From: a virus
Virus record (IMG/VR): IMGVR_UViG_3300045015_000022
Coordinates: 1-44,360 of that record
DNA length: 44,360 nucleotides
Direction: 5' to 3' (one strand)
This document shows, in pieces, positions 28,657 to 36,408 of this stretch; position 1 is the first letter of the stretch, and each line of letters starts with the position of its first letter. The position numbers and the translations under genes are program-made. The notes below the pieces were generated by a model that made no database searches, was not told where the DNA came from, and saw nothing but the letters and a program-made list of their open reading frames with translations.

Positions 28657-30359
28657 GGTTCCTCCGCTTGGTCGGCGGGTTCGGGTTGCTCCTCGGACTC
28701 GGCCTCGGGTTCGGGCTGTTCGTCGTCGGAAGGGTCGGCAGCGCCAGGGGCGTCGGGGGAGTCGGTCCCGGTGGTGGTTGCCCGTGGCGCTGCCGATTGT
28801 GGTGCGAGCGCGCCCGGCTCCAGGCCGAACTCGCTCTCGATGTCGCGTTGCGCCACCAGGAACCGCGCCCGCTCGCGCAGCACCTGTTCGGCGTCCAGGC
28901 CCTGGCGTGCGGCCTCCTCGTAGGGCGTGCTCAGGTTGGCGCTGATCGCGGCGACGCTGCCCTCCACGTCGGTCACCGGGTCGACCATGCCGTAGCTGGG
29001 CGACACCCACCTCGCGGCCAGGAACGCCTCGGGGGTGTCGAGGAACGCACCCGGCGGCTTGATGCGGCCAGCCTGCACCGCCATGCGAATGACGTTGGAG
29101 TACCACGGCGCGCAGAACTGACGCACCATGCGGCGGCGCAGCAGGTCGAACCCGCGCCTGCACTCGCGCAACACGGCGCGGGCGCTGGACAGGTTCATGC
29201 GGCCGAAGTCCTTGCAGACCAGCTCGTAGGCGAGCCCCATCGACGCGGCCATGGCACGCAACACCCGCTCGACGAACGCAGCGAAGGCCGTGCCCGGTCG
29301 GTTCGGGTTGAACGCCACCGGCTCCTCGCCCTCGTTCAGATACTCGATGGTGCCGGGCTGCAGCTCCTCGTAGTAGTCCTGCCCACCCGCCGCTTCGCTG
29401 TCCTGCACCGGGAACACGTCCTGGTCGGTGGTGCTGACCGCCTTCTTGATGAACAGGGCGTAGTTCGACGCGGCGCGGGCCGCGATCAGCTCCGAGTCGA
29501 GGTAGTGGTGCAGGTGCCGTCCGTACAGCATCGACGAAGTGACAAGCGGCACGCCCCGCGTCTGCCCTGGCCGGGTGCGGCGGAACACGTGCTGCACCAC
29601 CGACAGGCCACCCGCCTCGGCCTCGATGCGGACAGGGTTGCGTGACGCACGCGACCCCAGGAAGTAGTCGTCGGGGTGCTGCGGCAGGATGTGGAACGCC
29701 ACCTGCTCGCCGTGCGGCCCCAGCTCGACGCCGCCACGGATGCGGTCGGTGTCGATCATGCCCGGCGACTCCAGGCGGTCGGCGTCCACCAGCTCGCACG
29801 CGATCATGCCGTCGCCACCCATCACGAGGTGACCGATGGCGTCGCCGTCGCCGATCATGGTTCGCAGCACCAACGCCTGCAGGTCGTAGAACGTGCCCAC
29901 GCGGGTGGCGTCGGCCTCTCCGATCGCCCAGCGTTCCCATTCGGCCTCGCACGCAGCTCGCCACTCCTGGCACTGCTCGGGGGTCATGCCCGTGGCCTCG
30001 GGGGTGCAGATGCTCTGCGGCCGAACACCCTCGCCGACCACGTTCTCCTCGATGACGTTGACCGCACTCGACACGTGCGCGTCGTCGCGCACCAGGGCAC
30101 GCGACAGGTCGCGCAGACGCTTGAGGTCTGGCATCACATCCGAGTCGGCGCTGGTGCTGCTGGTGGCCGGGTTGACCCGCGAGATGCGCGCCGCTTCGAA
30201 GGCCAGCAGGGCCTCGCTCTTGACGCGGGCCTGACGCAGCCGGTGGGCCAGCCGTGGCGCGAGCACCCCCACGGTGGCGTCGACCACCTGCGCCAGCCTT
30301 CCGGTGAACCCGCTGTAGATGGGTCGGCGATCGCGCCCGCCCTTGATCCGCTTGGTCAC
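28653..30359 (-). CDS. Portal protein, lambda gpB-like
   Basis: This 568-aa protein shows the lambda-type portal pattern (TIGR01539): SDVMPDLKRLRDLSRALVRDDAHVSSAVNVIEENVVGEGVRPQ, MIGDGDAIGHLVM, GVPLVTSSMLYGRHLHHYLDSELIAARAASNYALFI, LQPGTIEYLNEGEEPVAFNPNRPG, and a C-terminal acidic, Pro/Glu-rich tail. It forms the dodecameric channel at the capsid vertex. The GTG at 30359 overlaps the esterase-gpW gene stop (GTGA); a good AAGGTGAGG ribosome site lies inside that gene's last codons. Confidence 0.9.
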   Translation of the reverse strand: MTKRIKGGRDRRPIYSGFTGRLAQVVDATVGVLAPRLAHRLRQARVKSEALLAFEAARISRVNPATSSTSADSDVMPDLKRLRDLSRALVRDDAHVSSAVNVIEENVVGEGVRPQSICTPEATGMTPEQCQEWRAACEAEWERWAIGEADATRVGTFYDLQALVLRTMIGDGDAIGHLVMGGDGMIACELVDADRLESPGMIDTDRIRGGVELGPHGEQVAFHILPQHPDDYFLGSRASRNPVRIEAEAGGLSVVQHVFRRTRPGQTRGVPLVTSSMLYGRHLHHYLDSELIAARAASNYALFIKKAVSTTDQDVFPVQDSEAAGGQDYYEELQPGTIEYLNEGEEPVAFNPNRPGTAFAAFVERVLRAMAASMGLAYELVCKDFGRMNLSSARAVLRECRRGFDLLRRRMVRQFCAPWYSNVIRMAVQAGRIKPPGAFLDTPEAFLAARWVSPSYGMVDPVTDVEGSVAAISANLSTPYEEAARQGLDAEQVLRERARFLVAQRDIESEFGLEPGALAPQSAAPRATTTGTDSPDAPGAADPSDDEQPEPEAESEEQPEPADQAEEP

Positions 30360-33300
30360 GTGAACCTCACCTTGGTGCGCCGCAGACCGCGAGCGCGTTG
30401 TTCCTGTGCTTCGAAGTAGCGCAGAGCCTGCAGCAGCTCTCCCATCGACCGCATCTGCACCGTGCGGCCGTTGATCGTGTAGCCAGACACGTCGCCGCCG
30501 TTGGCGATGGCCTCGCGCAACGAGCTGGCCATGGACGACGCCTCGCTGGCCGTCTGCTGGCTGGGCTCGCTGGTCGGACCATCGGCCTCCTCAACGGTCT
30601 CGGCCTCCGGGCCATCGGTGCCTCCGAGTTCACTGACGCCGCCGTCCGCACCGAACTCAACGGCGGCGTCACCATCGGGATGCGCAGGGATGCCAGCGAG
30701 TTCGCCAGCAGCCGCGTCGGCCATGAACCCGAGCATGATGTAGCCTCGGGTCGTGAAGTGAACTCCGTTGTGCTGGCGGGTCGTGCGCGGCCAGACCGCC
30801 GGGTTGCTGGTCTCCAGCGGCAGCTTGTCGGTGTTGACCGACACCGCGTTGCCCAGCTCGGCCATCACCGCCTGCTGGTCGGTCAGCAGTTGCTCGATGT
30901 AGGCGTCGGGCACTCCCCATGGTGTTCGCCTCGTGGTTTGCAGGTGCACGCACGCGATGGGCGTCTCACCCTTGTGCCGCATCGAGAAGATGGTGCGCAG
31001 GCCGGTCCACACACGTCGCAGCGCGTCGCGGTAGGCGCTCACCGTGTTGAGGTCGCTCTCGCCCTGGCACCCCACGATCAGCACGGGCTTGGGCACCCGC
31101 CTCAGTTGGGTGGCGCACTTCTCCAGTGCAGACCGCACCTGCTTCTCGACCAGCGGCCACAGCGGGTACTGGCCGTTCTTGATCGTGAACGTGGCGGTCT
31201 CGGCAACGTAGGACACCGACACCAGTGGCACCTGCAGGTCCACCCATGAATGGTCGGTCGCTTTGGCGATGCAGGTGACGGTTGCATAGGGTGCCGTGTT
31301 GTTCCCGCCAGCGCCCAACAGGCCGAGCGCACTGCCCTCGATCTGGCACTGCGCACCCACCACGAACGTGGCGAACGTGCCTGCGGTGGCGACGAAGTGC
31401 CCGTGCGCGGGCTTCATCGGCGTGGCCGCCACGTGGCTCACGGTCATTGAGGCCACCGCCGCCGAACGGTCAGGCGCTTGGGGGTCCCAGGTGGCCAGCG
31501 ACCCCGTGGCTCCCGCGTAGCACGACGTGGCGTTGACCGCGAGGTGCACCAGACCGATCTCGGCGCTGCCGGTTCCCGTCGAGAACCGGCGCTTCATCCG
31601 CAGCGCCAGGGCAACCACCACACCCGAGAACGTGCCCGGCCCCATGCCGAAGAACGTGTTGCCGTTCGTCACGATGTCGAACGGCTGCCACGCCTGCACG
31701 GCGTCCTGCGCGTTCCACATCCACACCGCCGGGTCCACGGTGCTGACCCCAGGCCATGACGCGGTGCTGTACAGGTCGGGGTCCCTGTCCAGGGTTGCGA
31801 ACCCCGCACTGATGCCGCCCACCATGTTGCTCTGCCCCCAGGTCAGGATCAGGGGCAGTGGGGCGAAGTTCTCGGTGGGCGCGACGTAGGTGGCGAACTC
31901 CAGTGCGCGCCACGCACGCCAGCCGAGTTCGATGTAGTCGTCCGTGCGCAGGAACACGATCGACTCGGGGTTGGGCAGCGGCAGGGTGCTCGCACCTTCG
32001 AACCCGGTGGTGGGCACCAACGTCAGGTGGTCCACCAGCGTGACCAGCTTCTCCATCAGGCCCCGCACCACGTAGGCGAACGGGATGCCCATGAGCTGGA
32101 TGCTCGATGCCTGCGACCGCACGTCCATGTGGAACAGTGCGATCGGCAGGTCGGCACGCCCGAGTTCGGTTCGCAGATCGGTGATGAAGTCGATCCACTC
32201 CTCCAGCATCTGGGCCTCGGTGGGCCACGCCGCCTTCCCTGGTGCGAACGGCGACAGCTCGGACTCCCAGACCATCAGGAACACGCCCTCCCACTGCGCG
32301 GCCTGTGCCGCGTAGAGGCCGCCGGACGCAGCCTTGGCCGTGTTGATCTCGCTCACGAGCTGGTTCCAGAACGCGCTACCCTTCTGCCAGCCGAAGCACG
32401 CAGAGGCGGTTGCCGTTGCACCGCTGGTGCCGCCAGTGACCGTTCCTGCGGTCAGGGTCGAACCGTTGACCCGGCGCACGTAGATCTCCTTGAGCGACAC
32501 CGACCACCCGTGCACCGTGGCGCTCCAGCCACCCGGCCCAGTGATGGTCTCGCCGATCTGGAACGTGCCGCTGGCCGGGAACGTGCCGGTGCACAGCACG
32601 GTCTGGATCGTGATGCCGCCGCGCAGCGCGTCGTTGTACGTCTGGTCGAACGTCGAGTAGGGCACCACCCGCGTGCCGCGATCATTCACGTCGGCACTGA
32701 CCACGTGCTTGTTGAAGGCGTTGCGGATCAGGTGGAACTCGGGGCCGATGCCAGCATCGCCGCCATCGGTTCCGTTGCCGTTGGAGATGCGTTCGAAGTA
32801 GGTGCCAAGGCCGCCGAGGTTGGGCATCACATGATGCGGCACCCACGCGCCGATTGGGTGTGCCGCTTGCACCGTCGAGATGGTGCCAGTGCCACCAGTG
32901 AAGGCGACCGTGTGCGTGGCCGTGATCGTGCCGGTCACGCGGATGACCTTGAGGTCGAGCGACCCACCTGCGCCGTTCGTGATCTGCAGCACCGTGAACG
33001 AAGCGCTGCCGCTGGTGGTCAACCTGTCGCCCTTGGCCACCGTGCCCGTGTATCCCGCTGCGATGTTGACGTTGCGAGCGAGCTGGCAGTTGCGGTCCCA
33101 CCACGGCACATCGCTCGCACCGTCGCTGGGAACGAACGAGTTGAACTGCGCGTCGTACTTCTGCGGCGTGTACTGCATGCCGCCGGGCCACGTGCCCACC
33201 GACAGGATCGCGCTTGCCGTGGCGGTCGACCCGTTGTCGAAGTTCAACGTCTCGCCTGCGCGGAACGCAATCGGACCAAACAGCTCCAGCGTGCAGGAGA

Positions 33301-33514
33301 CCCCGACCGTTCCCACGTTGGTGATGCGACCGATCGCGCCACTGGTGGCACCGCGCACCACGAGGTTCAGCTCGACGGTTCCAACCAAACTGCCGTACTG
33401 CAGCACATATCCAGCAACGGGGTCCACGAGGCCGGGACGAGGGCCACCACGACCACGCACGTGGCCATCACCGAACAGCCCGTAATAGTGGGTCTTGGCT
33501 GGCATGGCGGGCAT
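30356..33514 (-). CDS. SGNH/sialate-O-acetylesterase-like protein with gpW-like C-terminus
   Basis: This giant protein (about 1052 aa) has several parts. The N-terminal 340 residues hold beta-modules with a GATSGA/FxxGExxt pattern. A degenerate SGNH hydrolase-like domain follows (VWESELSPFAP...LRTELGRADLPIALFHMD). A second domain (about 550-935) has complete SASA/CE6 motifs: GQSNM, GCQGESD and HNGVH with the catalytic His. After an acidic linker, the last about 58 residues (SLREAIANGGDVSG, then YTINGRTVQMRS, then GELLQALRYFEAQE) have the helix-hairpin-helix shape and conserved NGR/EL residues of lambda gpW. It lies between terminase and portal, the exact gpW position. The start could be 33514 or 33505. 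Internal ATG 30532 (with GAGG) might also yield free gpW. Confidence 0.8.
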   Translation of the reverse strand: MPAMPAKTHYYGLFGDGHVRGRGGPRPGLVDPVAGYVLQYGSLVGTVELNLVVRGATSGAIGRITNVGTVGVSCTLELFGPIAFRAGETLNFDNGSTATASAILSVGTWPGGMQYTPQKYDAQFNSFVPSDGASDVPWWDRNCQLARNVNIAAGYTGTVAKGDRLTTSGSASFTVLQITNGAGGSLDLKVIRVTGTITATHTVAFTGGTGTISTVQAAHPIGAWVPHHVMPNLGGLGTYFERISNGNGTDGGDAGIGPEFHLIRNAFNKHVVSADVNDRGTRVVPYSTFDQTYNDALRGGITIQTVLCTGTFPASGTFQIGETITGPGGWSATVHGWSVSLKEIYVRRVNGSTLTAGTVTGGTSGATATASACFGWQKGSAFWNQLVSEINTAKAASGGLYAAQAAQWEGVFLMVWESELSPFAPGKAAWPTEAQMLEEWIDFITDLRTELGRADLPIALFHMDVRSQASSIQLMGIPFAYVVRGLMEKLVTLVDHLTLVPTTGFEGASTLPLPNPESIVFLRTDDYIELGWRAWRALEFATYVAPTENFAPLPLILTWGQSNMVGGISAGFATLDRDPDLYSTASWPGVSTVDPAVWMWNAQDAVQAWQPFDIVTNGNTFFGMGPGTFSGVVVALALRMKRRFSTGTGSAEIGLVHLAVNATSCYAGATGSLATWDPQAPDRSAAVASMTVSHVAATPMKPAHGHFVATAGTFATFVVGAQCQIEGSALGLLGAGGNNTAPYATVTCIAKATDHSWVDLQVPLVSVSYVAETATFTIKNGQYPLWPLVEKQVRSALEKCATQLRRVPKPVLIVGCQGESDLNTVSAYRDALRRVWTGLRTIFSMRHKGETPIACVHLQTTRRTPWGVPDAYIEQLLTDQQAVMAELGNAVSVNTDKLPLETSNPAVWPRTTRQHNGVHFTTRGYIMLGFMADAAAGELAGIPAHPDGDAAVEFGADGGVSELGGTDGPEAETVEEADGPTSEPSQQTASEASSMASSLREAIANGGDVSGYTINGRTVQMRSMGELLQALRYFEAQEQRARGLRRTKVRFT

Positions 33515-33547
33515 GGTGCCGCCAACCACGCACACGCATGCGCTTCG

Positions 33548-33775
33548 TCATCCGTCCTGCGGATCAGGTGGTGGCGTGAAGGTGGTCACAGAGTCCGCGC
33601 CGCACTCCCAGGAGCGGTACTTGCGGTTGCAGTTCTGGCACCTGTGGTAGCGCATGCGGCCACGCACCGCGTAGGTGAACGGCTTGTGCCTCCCGCAGAA
33701 CGGACAGCGGAACGGCACGAAGGGAACGCACGGCCGCACGTGCTGGTCGTCGTCGTCGTCGTGGTCGTTCCTCAT
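33548..33775 (-). CDS. Zinc-ribbon protein (75 aa)
   Basis: FRCPFCGRHKPF...MRYHRCQNCNRKYRSWEC forms a clear CxxC...CxxC zinc ribbon, after an acidic Asp-rich N-terminus (RNDHDDDDDQHV). The start ATG 33775 overlaps the large terminase stop (ATGA). Small zinc-ribbon proteins near terminase are common in phages, sometimes regulators; role not known here. Confidence 0.72.
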   Translation of the reverse strand: MRNDHDDDDDQHVRPCVPFVPFRCPFCGRHKPFTYAVRGRMRYHRCQNCNRKYRSWECGADSVTTFTPPPDPQDG

Positions 33776-35664
33776 TGGCCACCCAGTCGCGGGAAGTTGC
33801 GGATCGCACGATGCGGCCGCTTGGGCCGCGTCGGTTGCGGCGGCGGTGCTGGGCGTGCGAGCGGACTGTTCTCGGAGCGCAACACGTCCACACGGATCAG
33901 GCGCGACGCCGCGACATTGTAGACCGTGAGGTCCCATGCCTCGTTGCGCTGGTGCCCAGGCTTGAGCACCCACCGCATGCGCTCCTTGTTCCCGCTGCGC
34001 TCGCGCACCTTGTGCTCGCTGGCGAGCTGCTTCACGAACTCGGCGTCGAGGTTCTGCGGCAGGTGCAGCCGACCCGCCTTCGACTCAGGCTCGGCCTGGG
34101 CCTTCTGCATGCGCGTCGCCAGCAGGTCCTTGAAGAACCCGACGTTGACCGTCCAGATGGTCATGCTGGTGGGGAGCTGCTGCCCCGTGCGCGGGTGCTT
34201 GTCGAGCTTGAGCGTGCCGAACGGCACAGGCATCTCGCGTTCGACGCCAGCGATCATCTTGGCCACCGGACTCCACCGCCGGCAGAAGTCCATCACTTCA
34301 TCGCGGCGGTGGCGGCTGTCGATCAGCACGCATCGGAGCTGCGCCTGCGCGTCGCCCCACCGATTGCGGAACAGCACGTCGGCAAGGTCCTCCCAGGTTG
34401 CAGCGCGGCCTGCGGCCACCAGCCAGCTCTCCTCGTCGAGGCCCCACCCGTGCACCGACCACTCAAGGCGGTCCTTCTGCACGTCGACAGCTCCCGTGAG
34501 CACCTTCACGTCGCTCGGCACCTCAAACATCGATCGCGGCTCGATGCACGCTGCCACCACCGCGTCGCTGGTGTCGGTCACGCGGTCCTCCCACACCTCG
34601 GCCAACCACGAGTTGACGAAGTTCTGCATGCGCGCCGGGTCGCCCACGCTGTGCAGGAACTGGGCCGCCAGTTGCCACCACTGCAGCCACGGCGAGTAGG
34701 CGGCCCACACGTGGTAGCTGCGGTGCTGCGCCTTGTCCTTGCGGTGCTCGCCGTCGCGCCACGCGATGGGGTCCCTGCCCTCGGGCACCCACACACCAGC
34801 GGCCAGCATCGCCCGCTTGTCGCGGTCCTCGATCCGCTTGGCGCACACGTGGCACTCGTACCACGCCTCCCGGCGCTCGCCCATCTCCTTGCTGGTGGTG
34901 ATCTCGCTGTTCCACTTCACCTGCTGCCACCGCAACACCTGCATCGCGCTGCAGTGCGGGCAGGGCACGTGGTAGCGGCGGCGGTCGCCGTCCTCCCACT
35001 CTCGCAGGATCAGGCCGCTTCGCGTGGTTGGCGTTGAGCCAAGGAACACCAGCGAGTCGAAGAACGTGCGCGTGCGCTCGGTGACCAGCGACAGCGGGCT
35101 CGCCTCGCGGCCGGTCCACTGCGGCCACTTGTCGCACTCGTCGCCACACACCACGCGCACGGGAACCGACGCGAGGTCTGCGGGTGACTGCGCCGCGCGG
35201 AAGTAGAGCACGCTGCGCTTGAACGCCATCTCCCTGGCCTTGATGTCGTGCGACCTGTCGGTGCACTCCTCGCGCAGCACACGTGAGGCCATCACCATGG
35301 GAAGCACGCGGCGCTCCTGTGCCAGCCGTGCGTCGTCGCCACGCGGCACCACCAACATCATGGGGCTGGGCCGCTGGTGAATGAAGAAGCCCAGCAGGTT
35401 GTTCATCGCCTCGGTCTTGCCCACCTGGGTCGAGGCCATCAGGGTCACGCGACGCACGTGCGGCACGCAGGCCGAGTCCATCCATTCCCTCGCGTACGGC
35501 GCTCGGCTGGTGCGCCACCGCCCTGGCTCGCTTGCGAACCGTTCATCGAGCACGCGGTGCTCGTCGGCCCACTCACTGACCGTCAGCTTCCTCGGCTGTC
35601 GGAAGTTGGCCAGGATCAGCGGCTCCCGCGTCAACGGCGGCGGGTTCGATGCGTTCGTGCTCAT
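33772..35664 (-). CDS. Terminase large subunit, GpA family
   Basis: This 630-aa protein belongs to the GpA family. Walker A is at residues 77-85 (ASTQVGKTE), Walker B at 169-178 (VRVVCGDECD), a zinc ribbon CPHC...CHVC around residues 235-270, and the nuclease domain begins near TGAVDVQKDRLEWSV. It powers DNA packaging and makes the terminal cuts. It overlaps the small-terminase gene by 92 nt. The family usually works by a cos mechanism. Confidence 0.93.
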   Translation of the reverse strand: MSTNASNPPPLTREPLILANFRQPRKLTVSEWADEHRVLDERFASEPGRWRTSRAPYAREWMDSACVPHVRRVTLMASTQVGKTEAMNNLLGFFIHQRPSPMMLVVPRGDDARLAQERRVLPMVMASRVLREECTDRSHDIKAREMAFKRSVLYFRAAQSPADLASVPVRVVCGDECDKWPQWTGREASPLSLVTERTRTFFDSLVFLGSTPTTRSGLILREWEDGDRRRYHVPCPHCSAMQVLRWQQVKWNSEITTSKEMGERREAWYECHVCAKRIEDRDKRAMLAAGVWVPEGRDPIAWRDGEHRKDKAQHRSYHVWAAYSPWLQWWQLAAQFLHSVGDPARMQNFVNSWLAEVWEDRVTDTSDAVVAACIEPRSMFEVPSDVKVLTGAVDVQKDRLEWSVHGWGLDEESWLVAAGRAATWEDLADVLFRNRWGDAQAQLRCVLIDSRHRRDEVMDFCRRWSPVAKMIAGVEREMPVPFGTLKLDKHPRTGQQLPTSMTIWTVNVGFFKDLLATRMQKAQAEPESKAGRLHLPQNLDAEFVKQLASEHKVRERSGNKERMRWVLKPGHQRNEAWDLTVYNVAASRLIRVDVLRSENSPLARPAPPPQPTRPKRPHRAIRNFPRLGGQ

Positions 35665-36145
35665 GGGCGGGCTCCAGTCCTCGTTCGAACGACGCCAGGG
35701 CGTCGTCGACTTCCAGTTGTGCAGCCTGCATCACTTCGTCTCCGAACTGCGCACCCAGCTTCTGCACGAGCTGGTTGAGGCGGTTCCTGATGGTGAGCGC
35801 CGCCTTGCCCGCGAACGCCACCACGTCCTTGCGCTGCACCAGCTCGCGCATGCGAATGCCGAACTCCATCTTGGCCAGCATCGCCAGCCACTTCTTGCGC
35901 TCGTTGGTCCACTTCGCGCCCTCGGCGTCGACTGGCACCTGCGCCGAGCCCGCGACTGGTGTTCCCTTGCCGTTGGCGCGTCGCCACTGGTGGTAGCGCG
36001 TCACCCACGAGGTCAGGTCTGACTGCGACCTGGGCTTCGGTGCCCCCTGGGCCTTGTGCGCTTTCCAGGTGGTCTCGCTGACCCCGGCCATCGCCGCCAG
36101 GGCTTCCTCCGACAGCACGTGCTTTGCAGTGGTGTGCGGCTTCAC
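35573..36145 (-). CDS. Terminase small subunit, Nu1-like
   Basis: This 190-aa protein has an N-terminal helix-turn-helix (LSEEALAAMAGVSETTWKAHKAQGAP), a basic linker, and helical dimerisation/large-subunit-contact regions (WLAMLAKMEFGIRMRELVQRKDVVAFAGKAALTIRNRLNQLVQKL), as in Nu1-type small terminases. The annotated GTG start at 36145 has no visible ribosome site; ATG at 36091 (MAGVSETTW) has GGAGGA but with a 13-nt gap. The gap region upstream is a candidate packaging site. Confidence 0.82.
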   Translation of the reverse strand: MKPHTTAKHVLSEEALAAMAGVSETTWKAHKAQGAPKPRSQSDLTSWVTRYHQWRRANGKGTPVAGSAQVPVDAEGAKWTNERKKWLAMLAKMEFGIRMRELVQRKDVVAFAGKAALTIRNRLNQLVQKLGAQFGDEVMQAAQLEVDDALASFERGLEPAHEHERIEPAAVDAGAADPGQLPTAEEADGQ

Positions 36146-36408
36146 AGGGCAGGGGGGCAGGGGTAAATCGAAAACCCAGGTCCCCTAAAAGGGGTCGACC
36201 CGCACCCCTCGTTGCGAGGGGGGGGTGGGGGGTCAGGGACCCAACCCATCGCCCCCATCGCCCCTCGACCCCTACAGACCCCCCCCCTGCGCTGACGTTG
36301 CCCCAGGTTGCGCTCGGTTCTGCGGCCTCGACCCATGGGCGAGCCAAGAGATCGGGGCTTGTAGGGGCTTCCAGGTGGGGGGGTGGTCATGCCGTGGCCA
36401 GGGCAAGT
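36146..36408. other. Gene-free C/G-tract region before terminase, candidate cos/pac
   Basis: These 263 bp hold no credible gene. The plus strand carries long G and C runs (GAGGGGGGGG, TGGGGGG, ACCCCCCCCC), a CCCCTCG-TTG-CGAGGGG hairpin (36205-36221), a CCCC-TAAAA-GGGG hairpin (36183-36195) and the doubled phrase GCCCC-TACAA-GCCCC on the minus strand. In lambda-like phages the packaging site lies just before the small terminase. Confidence 0.5.

Noticed and set aside
32027-33922. Plus-strand frame of 631 codons
   Set aside because: It is antisense to the esterase gene, whose SGNH motifs are clear, and has no motif of its own.
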